From positions 124,001 through 188,000 of the forward strand of contig NZ_JAJADR010000005.1 of the NCBI RefSeq assembly GCF_020447265.1: a DNA stretch of 64,000 nucleotides, read 5' to 3'. The notes under the pieces are model-generated. The model did no database searches, was not told the DNA's origin, and saw only the letters and a program-made list of their open reading frames with translations. A program made the translations under genes and the position numbers. This DNA comes from Hymenobacter lucidus (GTDB lineage Bacteria > Bacteroidota > Bacteroidia > Cytophagales > Hymenobacteraceae). Shown piece by piece: positions 35,072-44,410 of this stretch; within the stretch, counting starts at the first letter, position 1; each line of letters opens with the position of its first letter.

Positions 35072-36838
35072 ATGCTCCTGAATTTTACCCCGCTGAAAAG
35101 CGCTGTCCGCGCTGCGCCAAGCCGGCTGAGCCTGGCCCTGGCCCTGTCGTTGCTGGTTCCGGCCATCGGGGCGCAGGCCCAGCTCATTTCGTTTCCGGGG
35201 GCCGAGGGAGCCGGCAAGTATACCAAGGGTGGCCGCGGTACGGCAGCCGTGCCCACCACTGTATTCGAAGTAACTTCGCTGGCTGATACCAATACGCCCG
35301 GTACCCTGCGCTACGCCATCAACCAGGCCGCCGCGCACCGCACTATCGTGTTTCGGGTGTGTGGTACTATTCACCTGACTTCAGCGCTGAGCTTCAACAA
35401 GGCTAACACCACCGTGGCGGGCCAGACCGCGCCCGGCGAAGGCATCTGCCTGGCCGATTACCCCGTCACCATCGGAGCCGACAACGTCATTGTGCGGTTC
35501 GTGCGGTTCCGGATGGGCGACCGGTTCCAGAACAAGGGTATGGTAAACGGCGCGGGCGCCGACGACGCCTTTGGTGGTACGGGCCGCAAAAACATTATCA
35601 TTGACCACTGCACCATGAGCTGGAGCACCGATGAGGCCTTGAGCGTGTACCGTGGCGACAGTACCACCTTGCAGTGGAACCTGATGAGCGAGCCGCTCGA
35701 CTATTCCTACCACTTCGAAACCGGTGATACTGATTTTGAGCGCCACGGCTACGGCGGCATCTGGGGCGGGCGTAATGCCTCGTTTCACCACAATCTGTTT
35801 GCCCACTGCCGGGGCCGCAACCCGCGCTTCGAGGGCAGCCGCAACCTGCCGCCCTACACCGCAGGCCAGGAAAATGGAGACTTCCGCAACAACGTTATCT
35901 ACAACTGGGCCAGCTACAGCACCAATGGCGGGGAAGGCGGCAACTACAACGTCGTCAACAACTACTACAAGTATGGCCCCAGCACCAGCACCGGAAGCTC
36001 GTCCAGCGTGCCGGTGAGGTCGATGATTATGAACCCGGGCAAGCAGACCACCGCCCCAGTGCTGCCCTACCCCAAGGTATACATGACCGGCAACTACGTA
36101 GACGGCTACCCGGCCGTCACGAACCGCAACTGGCTGGGCGTGGTTATGGCCGGTGGGGCCCGCACCGACACGGCTCAGGCTAAAGTCACGACGCCGTTTA
36201 ATATTTTGCCCATGCCCACGCAGTCGGCCCAGGCCGCTTACGACGCGGTGCTGGCCAATGTGGGAGCCGTACTGCCCGCCCGCGACACGCTCGACCAGCG
36301 GATCATCCGCAATGTGCAGGAGCGTAAAGGTCGCCTCATCGACGTGCAGGGCGGCTACGCTCATGGCACGGCCTACAGCATCTCGCAAAGCGCCTGGCCT
36401 ACGCTCACCTGCGGCACTGCCCCCGCCGATACCGACCACGACGGCATGACCGATACCTTTGAGCTGGCCAACGGCCTGAATCCTAACGACGCTTCGGACC
36501 GTAGCGTGCGGAGCGCCAGCGGCTACACTATGCTGGAAAACTACCTCAACGGCCTTACGGCCGTGGTGATGGGCACTAAAGCCTCGGAAAGCCTGAAAAT
36601 GGGTCTGGGCGTGTATCCTAACCCCGCCAGGGCCCAACTGACCGTGACGCACCCGCTGGCTGGTAAGCTGGCCAAAGTGCTGATATACAGCATGGAGGGC
36701 CGACAGGTGGCCCAGCTGCCCGTAGCAGCCGGCACCGAACACACGGCCGTGGACGCCGGTACCCTGACCGGTGGCATTTACCTGGTGCGCTACGAGGATA
36801 CTAAAACCCAACTCACGACCAAGTTTGTGAAGCAGTAA
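35072..36838 (+). CDS. Secreted pectate lyase (PL1-type) with T9SS tail
   Basis: The 588-residue enzyme would cleave homogalacturonan by beta-elimination. It has a signal peptide (ending GAQAQ), then a parallel beta-helix. Signatures include FPGAEGAGKYTKGGRG, TLRYAINQ, AGQTAPGEGICL, the Ca2+-binding-site region IIIDHCTMSWSTDE, HGYGGIWGG and HHNLFAHCRGRNPRF with the likely catalytic Arg. A Ca-binding-type repeat (DTDHDGMTD) and a T9SS tail (VYPNPARA ... TTKFVKQ) follow. It is divergent from the T9SS pectinesterase, and both would act at the cell surface on demethylated pectin. Confidence 0.94.
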   Translation: MLLNFTPLKSAVRAAPSRLSLALALSLLVPAIGAQAQLISFPGAEGAGKYTKGGRGTAAVPTTVFEVTSLADTNTPGTLRYAINQAAAHRTIVFRVCGTIHLTSALSFNKANTTVAGQTAPGEGICLADYPVTIGADNVIVRFVRFRMGDRFQNKGMVNGAGADDAFGGTGRKNIIIDHCTMSWSTDEALSVYRGDSTTLQWNLMSEPLDYSYHFETGDTDFERHGYGGIWGGRNASFHHNLFAHCRGRNPRFEGSRNLPPYTAGQENGDFRNNVIYNWASYSTNGGEGGNYNVVNNYYKYGPSTSTGSSSSVPVRSMIMNPGKQTTAPVLPYPKVYMTGNYVDGYPAVTNRNWLGVVMAGGARTDTAQAKVTTPFNILPMPTQSAQAAYDAVLANVGAVLPARDTLDQRIIRNVQERKGRLIDVQGGYAHGTAYSISQSAWPTLTCGTAPADTDHDGMTDTFELANGLNPNDASDRSVRSASGYTMLENYLNGLTAVVMGTKASESLKMGLGVYPNPARAQLTVTHPLAGKLAKVLIYSMEGRQVAQLPVAAGTEHTAVDAGTLTGGIYLVRYEDTKTQLTTKFVKQ

Positions 36839-36857
36839 GCCCCGAGCCACGTTCAAC

Positions 36858-36890
36858 AAAAAGCCCGCTGGAGGAATCCGGCGGGCTTTT
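36858..36890 (+). terminator. Terminator after pectate lyase
   Basis: The stem AAAAAGCCCGCTGG / CCGGCGGGCTTTT has a 6-nt loop, followed by CGTTTTT. It lies 19 bp past the stop and can serve both strands. Confidence 0.9.
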
Positions 36891-36907
36891 CGTTTTTCAG
36901 AATTACG

Positions 36908-37123
36908 CTAATCCTCCATGGCCGCGCCTTCGGCCTGCGTGGCTAGCCAGCTCAGGATATTCTCCACGTCGTAGGGGTTTCCATCCCGCACCGAGCGAAT
37001 GGCAGCCAGCTTCCAGTTCAGAAAGTCGTCGGGTTTGCGCCGGCGGTTCCGCACACGTTCCGGGTGGGCCACCAGCCATTGCTCAACCAGCATTCGGGCC
37101 CGTTTTTCAGCCTGATTCTCCAT
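36908..37123 (-). CDS. Small hypothetical protein
   Basis: The product is 71 residues from the ATG at 37123 (MENQAEKRAR); an in-frame GTG at 37147 would add eight residues. It is Arg/Glu-rich, helical and soluble, with a central RNRRRKPDDF and WLATQAEG near the end. No family was recognised. It faces the pectate lyase terminator and is the only gene on this strand before a 318-bp gap (37148-37465) in which I see no gene or strong structure. Confidence 0.6.
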   Translation of the reverse strand: MENQAEKRARMLVEQWLVAHPERVRNRRRKPDDFLNWKLAAIRSVRDGNPYDVENILSWLATQAEGAAMED

Positions 37124-37465
37124 GACTTCAAAAGATAAAGTGGACACTGAATTTACCTTTTTACAGCCGTAAAGTCAACCACTGCCTAATCGAAGCGTGC
37201 CGCCAGCCAACCAGCTCCTGCATAGCCTATTGCAAGCTAGGCAGGTAGAAATACGTGGTTAAAAAAAGGCGTATTACTACGCTGAATACCCGAGGCCGGC
37301 TGCACTTCCTTTGTCATGTAGCTCAGGGGAGGGTTGCGGTGGTTACGTGCCAAGTCTCGCCCACGAATACACCACGTAACCGTTGCCGGCCGCCGTCGGC
37401 TATTCCGGGCCGCGCTTCAACCCGCGGCGGGCATTCCTTCTCACCCTTTCTGACACAATTATACC

Positions 37466-38185
37466 ATGGGCTTTCTTGGACCAATCCCGGCCGATAAACT
37501 GGCGGCTTCCTATAATGTACACACCCAAACGCTGACCCTATCTGCCGAAGGCGAGGCGCGCAACTACACGACTGGCATCCAATTTGAGCGGCAAAGCTGG
37601 CTGGGCGGCTACAAGTTTAACCTGGAGGGCTGGACCGGGCCCCTGGCCGACCCGGAATCGTACGAACATTACACCCACGAACAGGCATTTCAGCTCCAGA
37701 TGCCTTCCCGGGTAGCCCCCTCCGGTAGTGTTATTATCGCCACGGCCAACCACCCCAGTGGCGTGGCAGTACCGGTGCGTTTCCTGGGCGGCTTCATCCC
37801 TCCCGCCGAAAATGAGGCGACTGAAAAAGCCACTACTGCTCCTGCCCAGGCTGCAGCGGGTGCCGCCCCAGCCGCCGCCCCGGTCGAAGCTCCACACGCC
37901 GCTCCGCAGCTCATGCAGCCCGACAACCAGAAAATCAACGTTCTGTTCAAGATGCCTTTCAACATTCAGGAAGGTGACCGGGTGCCGACTGGCGGTACCG
38001 TAACGATGAAGTTCGACCCATCGGTTCTGACGCTGGAGAAGGCGGGCATCCAGGGCACCAACATCGTCTGGACGCTCAACTCGCTAAAAACAGGCAATAC
38101 GCAGGTAATCGTGACCGTGACGGGCGGCATTGCTCAGTATGTTATCCAGAAAATATACGACGTGCGCATCTTCGTGCTGGACTAG
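37466..38185 (+). CDS. Hypothetical two-part protein with Ala/Pro linker
   Basis: The 239-residue product has no signal peptide. Residues 1-110 form a compact beta-rich domain (YNVHTQTLTLSAEGEA, RQSWLGGYKF, SVIIATANHPSGVAVPV). An Ala/Pro/Glu linker (about 111-147) leads to a second beta-rich domain (KINVLFKMPFNIQEGD, KFDPSVLTLEKAGIQ, TQVIVTVTGG). No family was recognised. The architecture resembles structural or appendage-type proteins more than an enzyme. It ends before one of the strongest terminators in the window. Confidence 0.7.
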   Translation: MGFLGPIPADKLAASYNVHTQTLTLSAEGEARNYTTGIQFERQSWLGGYKFNLEGWTGPLADPESYEHYTHEQAFQLQMPSRVAPSGSVIIATANHPSGVAVPVRFLGGFIPPAENEATEKATTAPAQAAAGAAPAAAPVEAPHAAPQLMQPDNQKINVLFKMPFNIQEGDRVPTGGTVTMKFDPSVLTLEKAGIQGTNIVWTLNSLKTGNTQVIVTVTGGIAQYVIQKIYDVRIFVLD

Positions 38186-38208
38186 CCATCTGCACAACTT
38201 ATCAGGCT

Positions 38209-38263
38209 AAAAAAAGGCGACGAAGAAGTCCGGAAATTCCGGGCTTCTTCGTCGCCTTTTTTT
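38209..38263. terminator. Very long bidirectional terminator
   Basis: A stem of about 25 bp (containing GGCGACGAAGAAGTCCGG and its complement) has a 5-nt loop, a run of seven As before it and seven Ts after it. It separates the plus-strand hypothetical gene from the minus-strand argF'. Confidence 0.95.
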
Positions 38264-38315
38264 CTGAAACCAGTATGCAGCAACCGGTACTGGGCGGCAC
38301 ACTGCCGGCCGGCTA

Positions 38316-39260
38316 TTAACTCAGCAACTCGTGCAGCACGGTTTGCATCGAGAAAACCCGGTTGCCGGCTTCAGGAATAATCAGCGCGGCGGGTGAATCC
38401 AGCACGGCATCCGACACTTCCACGTTGCGGCGGATGGGCAGGCAGTGCATGAGCTTGCCGTTGTTGGTGAGGTTCATGTGGGCCGTATCCACGAGCCAGC
38501 TCTGGTCCTGGCTCAGCACCTGGCCGTAGTCGTGGTAGCTGCTCCAGTTTTTGGCGTAGATGAAGTCGGCGCCCTCGAAGGCCTTTTTTTGGTCGTACTC
38601 AATCCGGGCACCCTTAGTAAACCGCTCGTCGAGCTCATAACCCTTAGGATGAGTAATGACAAAATCCACCCAGCTGATTTCCGAAAACCAGTCGGCGAAG
38701 GAGTTGGGCACGCATTGCGGCAAGGCCCGCACGTGCGGGGCCCAGGTGAGTACCACTTTCACCCGCTCGGTCTGCTTGTACTCGGCCACCGTAATCAGGT
38801 CGGCAAAGCTTTGCAGCGGGTGCAGCGTGGCACTTTCCAGGCTGATAACGGGCACCGTGGCGTACTTCATAATCTTGTTGAAGACCTCTTCGCTGTAGTC
38901 GGCTTCGCGGTCCTTGAGCGTGGGAAAGGTGCGCACGCCCAGCACGTCGCAGTACTGGCTCATCACGGCAATGGCATCCTTAATATGCTCCTGGGTAGTG
39001 CCGTTCATCACCGCGCCGTCGGCCATTTCCAGGGTCCAGGAGTCGGCACCGGCGTTGAGTACCCAGGCTTGCGCGCCCAGGTTATATGCTGCCTTGATAG
39101 AGCTGAGCCGGGTGCGCAGGCTGGGGTTAAAGAAAATCAGCCCGACGGTTTTGTTGCGGCCTACGTGCTGGTAGCCAAAGGGGTCGGCCTTGATTTCGAG
39201 GGCTTTGTTGAGCAGCGCCTGATAGTCGCCGGCATCGGCGAAGGAGGTGAAATTTTTCAT
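38316..39260 (-). CDS. argF': N-acyl-ornithine carbamoyltransferase (Bacteroidota ArgF')
   Basis: This enzyme carbamoylates N-acetyl- or N-succinyl-ornithine, replacing ordinary OTCase in Bacteroidota. The 314-residue product has the carbamoyl-phosphate loop FFNPSLRTRLSS near 43-54, WAPHVRALPQ and the C-terminal HCLPIRRNVEV. The residue reported to separate acetyl- from succinyl-specific enzymes (Pro90 in the B. fragilis succinyl enzyme, Glu92 in the Xanthomonas acetyl enzyme) aligns by my reading with Gln90 (TTQEH), so acyl specificity is uncertain. It belongs with the arg genes further upstream on the same strand, interrupted by one low-GC gene. Confidence 0.93.
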   Translation of the reverse strand: MKNFTSFADAGDYQALLNKALEIKADPFGYQHVGRNKTVGLIFFNPSLRTRLSSIKAAYNLGAQAWVLNAGADSWTLEMADGAVMNGTTQEHIKDAIAVMSQYCDVLGVRTFPTLKDREADYSEEVFNKIMKYATVPVISLESATLHPLQSFADLITVAEYKQTERVKVVLTWAPHVRALPQCVPNSFADWFSEISWVDFVITHPKGYELDERFTKGARIEYDQKKAFEGADFIYAKNWSSYHDYGQVLSQDQSWLVDTAHMNLTNNGKLMHCLPIRRNVEVSDAVLDSPAALIIPEAGNRVFSMQTVLHELLS

Positions 39261-39302
39261 GTGGGGTGGTGTGTAGGATGAGTGGTTATCGACGCAAATG
39301 CG

Positions 39303-39854
39303 TCAACCTCTCTTTTTGATTAGAAACAACTTCTGTTCAGCAGGAACCCATACATAAACGAAATTACCGACTGGGTAAGCCGCGAAGAAAGCGTAATAGC
39401 TACCAGATCTTTTGAGATATTTATTTAGCACAAAATGCTTACTGCAACTATAACCATCAAGATTACCAAATTCAGCTACAGCCATGTAAACCGTATCTTC
39501 TGTACGTACTGGTGTAGATTGCCACGAAGAAGATTTGACGTTTTGTAATATACTTGGTTGTTGATCGTAAAGGCCATTCTCAAAATCTGGCAAGGTAGAG
39601 TTGGACCCAACCTTTATTCCGTCTGAATTAGAAACAGCGTATTGGTAGAATTCAAACGCTTCGCCGTGATTCGTAAGTCCAAGAAAGTCCCGGCTGCATT
39701 TGAGCTCTAACCGAGTCCCAGGCGAGTTGAATAAAGCTTTACCAGCTGTTGCTTTTAGCGGCCGTTCAAACCAAGTGTTGTCGAAAGCAAACACAAAAAT
39801 TACAAGGCAGCCTATTACTATAATTAGAGCTTTGAATAAAGTCTTTTTAGTCAT
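39303..39854 (-). CDS. Low-GC hypothetical protein with N-terminal membrane anchor
   Basis: The 183-residue product has a basic start followed by one membrane segment (ALIIVIGCLVIFVFAF), then an extracytoplasmic beta-rich domain rich in Ser, Tyr and Phe. No family was recognised. Base composition differs sharply from its neighbours: 19 G/C in the 60 bases 39421-39480, against well over half in carB and argF'. It separates carB from argF' and carB has its own terminator before it, so it looks like an inserted accessory gene. Confidence 0.7.
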   Translation of the reverse strand: MTKKTLFKALIIVIGCLVIFVFAFDNTWFERPLKATAGKALFNSPGTRLELKCSRDFLGLTNHGEAFEFYQYAVSNSDGIKVGSNSTLPDFENGLYDQQPSILQNVKSSSWQSTPVRTEDTVYMAVAEFGNLDGYSCSKHFVLNKYLKRSGSYYAFFAAYPVGNFVYVWVPAEQKLFLIKKRG

Positions 39855-39887
39855 AAACTGTTAATCGGATACTAGTCACCAAACACT

Positions 39888-39934
39888 AAAAAAGTGGAGC
39901 AACTCAAATTACTTTGAGTTGCTCCACTTTTTTT
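39888..39934 (-). terminator. Terminator after carB
   Basis: A perfect 21-bp stem (starting AAAAAAGTGGAGCAACTCAAA) with a 4-nt loop and T-run lies 11 bp after the carB stop in the transcript direction. It would end the main arginine transcript before the low-GC gene. Confidence 0.95.
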
Positions 39935-39944
39935 ACCACAGGTC

Positions 39945-42900
39945 TTACATAGCCTTATACTCGTTCCAGCTCTTGATCTTCAGATCCTTCAGCTCCAGCT
40001 TGCAGAAAGCCTGGATAAACGCCTTGGCAAGCCGCGCATTCGTCAGTAGCGGGATGCCGAAATCCACGGCCGTGCGGCGGATTTTGTAGTCGTTGTCCAG
40101 CTCACCCTTCGAGAGGTTCTTCGGGATGTTGATGACCAGGTCGATTTTCTTCTCCTTGAGGTAGGTCAGCACGTTGGGCTCTACCATTTCATCGGGCCAG
40201 AAGAGTTGGCTGCTCGGGATGCTGTTTTCGGCGAAGAAGCGGTGCGTGCCCTGGGTGGCGTAAATTTGGTAGCCTTTCTTCACCAGCAGCTCTACGGCCG
40301 ACAGCAAGGCTACTTTCGACTTGATGGGGCCACCGGAAATCAGCACCGTTTTCTGGGGAATCTTGTAGCCCACGCTCAGCATCGACTTCAGCAGGGCTTC
40401 CTCGGCCGTGTCGCCGAGGCAGCCTACTTCACCGGTACTCACCATGTCGACGCGCATCACTGGGTCGGCGCCGGGCAGGCGGGTGAAGGAGAACTGCGGG
40501 GCTTTCACACCCACGAAGGGCAAATCGTAGACCCGCTCACTCTCGTCGCGCTCCACTTTCTTGCCCAGCAGCACCTGCGTAGCTTTCTGAATCAGGTTGC
40601 GGCCCGATACTTTCGACACGAAGGGGAAGCTGCGCGAGGCGCGAATGTTGCACTCAATGACGCGGATTTCGCCGCCCTTTTCCAGGAACTGAATGTTGAA
40701 CGGCCCGCTGATTTCGTAGCGCTTAGCAATCTTCTCGGCAATGATTTTGAGCTTGCGCACGGTGCGCACGTACACCTTCTGGGGTGGGTAGTACATGGTA
40801 GCGTCGCCGGAGTGCACGCCGGCAAACTCCACGTGCTCAGAAATGGCGTAGCTCACAATTTCGCCTTTGTCGGCCACCGCGTCCAGCTCTATTTCCTTGG
40901 CATCCTGGATAAATTCGGACACCACCACCGGATACTCCGCGCTGACTTCCTTAGCCGTTTGCAGGAAGTTCTCCAGCTCAAAGGTGTTGGACACGACGTT
41001 CATAGCCGCCCCCGACAAGACGTAGGAAGGTCGAATCAGCACTGGGAAGCCAACTTCCTGCACGAACTGGTGCATGGCTTCCAGCGAGGTCAGCTCCTTC
41101 CAGCGGGGCTGAGCAATGCCGAGCTCATCCATGATGCTGCTGAACTTGTGGCGGTTTTCGGCCTGGTCAATCATGGCCGCCGTGGTACCCAGAATCGGCG
41201 CTTGGGCCTCTTCCAGACGCATTGCCAGGTTGTTGGGAATCTGGCCACCGGTGCTCAGAATCACGCCCTGGGGCTGCTCAAAGTCCAGAATGTCCATCAC
41301 CCGCTCGAAGCTCAGCTCCTCGAAGTACAGCCGGTCCGACACGTCGTAGTCGGTGCTGACCGTTTCGGGGTTGTAGTTGATGATGATGGTTTTGTAGCCC
41401 TCGGCAGCGGCCGTCTGCACGGCATTTACCCCGCACCAGTCGAACTCCACGGAGCTGCCAATGCGGTACACGCCCGAGCCCAGCACCACGATGGACTTGC
41501 TGGTTTCCTGGGCCAGGTCGTTTTCGGTGCCGTGGTAGGTGCTGTAGAGGTAGTTGGTTTTGGCCGGGAATTCGGCGGCCAGCGTGTCAATCTGCTTGAT
41601 GACGGGCAGCACGCCCAGGGCCTTGCGGCGGGCCCGCACTAGCAGTTCGTCGGCTTTCACGTCGCCTTCGCCGAGCAGCTTCACGGCAATCTGCTGATCC
41701 GAGAAACCGGCTTTCTTGGCTTCGCGCAGCAATTGGGTTTCCAGCCCGGCCAGGCCGGTGGCCCGACCTTCGGCCAGCTTATTACCCAGCTGGAAAATGG
41801 TCATCAGGCGCTGCAAGAACCAGTGGTCAATCTTGGTCAGATCGTGCACCTGGTCGAGCGTATAGCCAGCCTCGAAGGCCAGGTTGATGGCGAAGATGCG
41901 TTCCTCGTTCGGCTCGCTCAGCAGCTTATCGATGGTGGCAGTATCGACCTGCTCGGGCTTGTTGGCCACGAAGCCGCGCTTGCCGGTGTCCAGCATCCGC
42001 AGGCCCTTCTGAATGGCTTCCTCGAACGATTTACCAATGGCCATTACCTCGCCCACGCTCTTCATGGCCGAGCCGATCTGCCGGTTTACGCCCTCGAACT
42101 TGCCCAAGTCCCAGCGCGGCAACTTCACCACCACGTAGTCTAGGGCCGGCTCAAAAAAGGCCGAAGTCGTCTGGGTTACGCTGTTTTTGAGCTCCGACAG
42201 CGAGTAGCCCAAACTCAGCTTGGCCGCCACAAACGCCAGCGGGTAGCCCGTGGCCTTGGAAGCCAGGGCCGAGGAGCGCGACAGGCGGGCATTCACCTCA
42301 ATCACGCGGTAGTCTTCCGACACAGGGTCGAGGGCGTACTGAATATTGCACTCACCCACGATGCCCAGGTGGCGGATGGTCTTGATACCGATGCTGCGCA
42401 GCTTGTGGTATTCGCGGTTGCTTAGGGTCTGCGACGGAGCCACCACGATGCTTTCCCCGGTGTGAATACCGATAGGGTCGAAGTTCTCCATGTTGCAGAC
42501 CGTAATGCAGTTATCATACTGGTCGCGCACCACTTCGTACTCCACTTCCTTCCACCCTTTCAGCGACTCTTCCACCAGAATCTGGTCGGAAGTCGTGAAG
42601 GATTTCTGGGCCAGGGTCCGTAGCTCGTCCATGTTATTGGCGAAGCCACTACCCAAACCGCCCAGCGCAAACGCCGCCCGCACGATAATCGGGAAGCCGA
42701 TTTTCTCGGCTGCGGCCAGCGCGTCCTCCATGGTCGTTACGGCCACGCTGCGGGCTGAGAGCACCCCAATCTGCTCGAGCTTTTCCTTGAAAATATCCCG
42801 GTCCTCGGTGTCGATGATGCTTTGCACGGGCGTGCCCAGCACCTTCACGTTGTACTTCTCGAATACGCCGCCGCGGAACAGGGCCACGGCGCAGTTCAGG

Positions 42901-43175
42901 GCCGTTTGGCCGCCGAAAGCCACCAGAATACCATCGGGCTTTTCCTTTTTGATGACTTCCTCCACGAAGTAGGGCGTCACGGGCAGGAAGTAGACATCGT
43001 CGGCAATATTGTCCGACGTCTGCACGGTGGCAATGTTGGGGTTGATGAGGATGGTGCGAATGCCTTCCTCTTTCAGGGCTTTGAGGGCCTGGGAGCCGGA
43101 GTAATCGAACTCACCGGCCTCCCCAATCTTGAGCGCGCCGGAACCGAGGATGAGAACTTTGTTGGGTTTGTTCAT
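39945..43175 (-). CDS. carB: Carbamoyl-phosphate synthase large subunit
   Basis: CarB makes carbamoyl phosphate from bicarbonate, ammonia (from CarA) and two ATP for arginine and pyrimidine synthesis. The 1076 residues match the full-length enzyme. Visible features: GSGALKIGEAGEFDYSGSQA at the start of the first half, ATP-grasp motifs (ALGGLGSGFANN, EVNARLSRSSALASKATGYPLA), the second half with GSGVYRIGSSVEFDWCGVNA and IECNIRASRSFPFVSKVSG, and a C-terminal MGS-like allosteric domain (about 940-1076). It follows carA by 116 bp across a dispersed-repeat arm. Confidence 0.98.
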   Translation of the reverse strand: MNKPNKVLILGSGALKIGEAGEFDYSGSQALKALKEEGIRTILINPNIATVQTSDNIADDVYFLPVTPYFVEEVIKKEKPDGILVAFGGQTALNCAVALFRGGVFEKYNVKVLGTPVQSIIDTEDRDIFKEKLEQIGVLSARSVAVTTMEDALAAAEKIGFPIIVRAAFALGGLGSGFANNMDELRTLAQKSFTTSDQILVEESLKGWKEVEYEVVRDQYDNCITVCNMENFDPIGIHTGESIVVAPSQTLSNREYHKLRSIGIKTIRHLGIVGECNIQYALDPVSEDYRVIEVNARLSRSSALASKATGYPLAFVAAKLSLGYSLSELKNSVTQTTSAFFEPALDYVVVKLPRWDLGKFEGVNRQIGSAMKSVGEVMAIGKSFEEAIQKGLRMLDTGKRGFVANKPEQVDTATIDKLLSEPNEERIFAINLAFEAGYTLDQVHDLTKIDHWFLQRLMTIFQLGNKLAEGRATGLAGLETQLLREAKKAGFSDQQIAVKLLGEGDVKADELLVRARRKALGVLPVIKQIDTLAAEFPAKTNYLYSTYHGTENDLAQETSKSIVVLGSGVYRIGSSVEFDWCGVNAVQTAAAEGYKTIIINYNPETVSTDYDVSDRLYFEELSFERVMDILDFEQPQGVILSTGGQIPNNLAMRLEEAQAPILGTTAAMIDQAENRHKFSSIMDELGIAQPRWKELTSLEAMHQFVQEVGFPVLIRPSYVLSGAAMNVVSNTFELENFLQTAKEVSAEYPVVVSEFIQDAKEIELDAVADKGEIVSYAISEHVEFAGVHSGDATMYYPPQKVYVRTVRKLKIIAEKIAKRYEISGPFNIQFLEKGGEIRVIECNIRASRSFPFVSKVSGRNLIQKATQVLLGKKVERDESERVYDLPFVGVKAPQFSFTRLPGADPVMRVDMVSTGEVGCLGDTAEEALLKSMLSVGYKIPQKTVLISGGPIKSKVALLSAVELLVKKGYQIYATQGTHRFFAENSIPSSQLFWPDEMVEPNVLTYLKEKKIDLVINIPKNLSKGELDNDYKIRRTAVDFGIPLLTNARLAKAFIQAFCKLELKDLKIKSWNEYKAM

Positions 43176-43258
43176 TCTAAGGGTTGGTAACAGACCGTAA
43201 ATCAGGCCGTGTTAAAAGGGCAGTCGGGTTTCGTTGTTGGTTAGAATACTTGCAACTG

Positions 43259-43292
43259 GTAGAGATGCTGCGGCAAGCTCAGCTTGACGTTC
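43259..43292. repeat. Family 1 palindrome, single arm
   Basis: This is one arm only, related to GTAGAGATGCTTCGCCAAGC with two substitutions, ending GACGTTC. It occupies the carA-carB gap and runs up to the carA stop codon. Confidence 0.75.
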
Positions 43293-44371
43293 TACTTAGC
43301 TGCCTTATACTCCGCCACAGCCTTCAAGAAGTCGTCGAACAGGTACTCCGTATCCTCGGGGCCGCCGGCAGCTTCGGGGTGGAACTGGGTGGAGAAAAAG
43401 GGCTTGGTCTTGTGGCGGATACCTTCGCAGGTGCCGTCGTTCAGGTTCTCAAACAACATTTCCCACTCGGCCGGCAGCGTGTCGGTATCGACGGCGAAGC
43501 CGTGGTTCTGGCTGGTGATGTAGCTGCGCTTGGTGCCGGTGAGCAGCACGGGCTGGTTGTGGCTGCGGTGGCCGTACTTGAGCTTGAACGTGTCGCCGCC
43601 CGCAGCCAGGCCCATGAGCTGGGAGCCCAGGCAGATGCCGAAAATGGGCTTGTCCTGCCCCAGCGCGGTTTGCAGGTGCTGTATGGTCGGCTCGCACATT
43701 TTCGGGTCGCCGGGGCCGTTGCTCAGGAACAGGCCGTCGTAGTCGAGCGTGGTGAAATCGTAGTCCCAGGGCACGCGGATGAGCTCCACGTCGCGCTGGA
43801 GGAAGCAGCGGATGATGTTGGTCTTGGTGCCGCAGTCGACAAGCACGATTTTGTGCTGGCCCGTGCCGTAGTGCTGCACCTCGGTGGGGCTCACCTGGGC
43901 CACCAGATTGTCCTGGTTGGGGTCGTGCAGTTCCACGTCTTCCTCGGCCACGATTTTACCCAGCATGGCACCTTTCTCCCGCAGGATTTTGGTCAGCATG
44001 CGGGTATCCACGCCGAAGATGCCGGGAATGTTGTACTCCTTGAGCCAGTCGCCTAGGCTCTTGGCGGCGTTCCAGTGGCTGTGCTCCTCGGAGTAGTAAT
44101 TCACCACCAGGCCGGCAATGTGAATCTTGTCCGACTCGAAAATCTTCGAAATCGACTCGTACAATTCCTCGCCGGGCACGCCGTAGTTGCCCACCATGGG
44201 GTAGGTGAGCACCAGAATCTGGCCGGCGAAGGACGGGTCGGTGAGGTTTTCGGGGTAGCCGGTCATGGCCGTGCTGAATACGACTTCACCCGCGGCAGAC
44301 GTAAACGCGCCAAAGGATTCGCCCTGGATTTCGGTGCCATCTTCCAGCACCAGCTTTACTTGCTTCATCAA
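43292..44371 (-). CDS. carA: Carbamoyl-phosphate synthase small (glutaminase) subunit
   Basis: CarA hydrolyses glutamine and passes ammonia to CarB. The 359-residue protein has the N-terminal CPSase small-chain domain (LVLEDGTEIQGESFG, GYPENLTDPSFAGQI) and a class I amidotransferase domain. The nucleophile Cys is in FGICLGSQLMG and the His/Glu pair in QFHPEAAGGPED. The elbow has Ser where many enzymes have His after GICLG. It is transcribed from the argD side with a hairpin between (44411-44470), then carB. Confidence 0.97.
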   Translation of the reverse strand: MMKQVKLVLEDGTEIQGESFGAFTSAAGEVVFSTAMTGYPENLTDPSFAGQILVLTYPMVGNYGVPGEELYESISKIFESDKIHIAGLVVNYYSEEHSHWNAAKSLGDWLKEYNIPGIFGVDTRMLTKILREKGAMLGKIVAEEDVELHDPNQDNLVAQVSPTEVQHYGTGQHKIVLVDCGTKTNIIRCFLQRDVELIRVPWDYDFTTLDYDGLFLSNGPGDPKMCEPTIQHLQTALGQDKPIFGICLGSQLMGLAAGGDTFKLKYGHRSHNQPVLLTGTKRSYITSQNHGFAVDTDTLPAEWEMLFENLNDGTCEGIRHKTKPFFSTQFHPEAAGGPEDTEYLFDDFLKAVAEYKAAK

Positions 44372-44410
44372 TTGATGGAAATTCTAGTGAGTGACTTAGG
44401 CTATGCGGGT

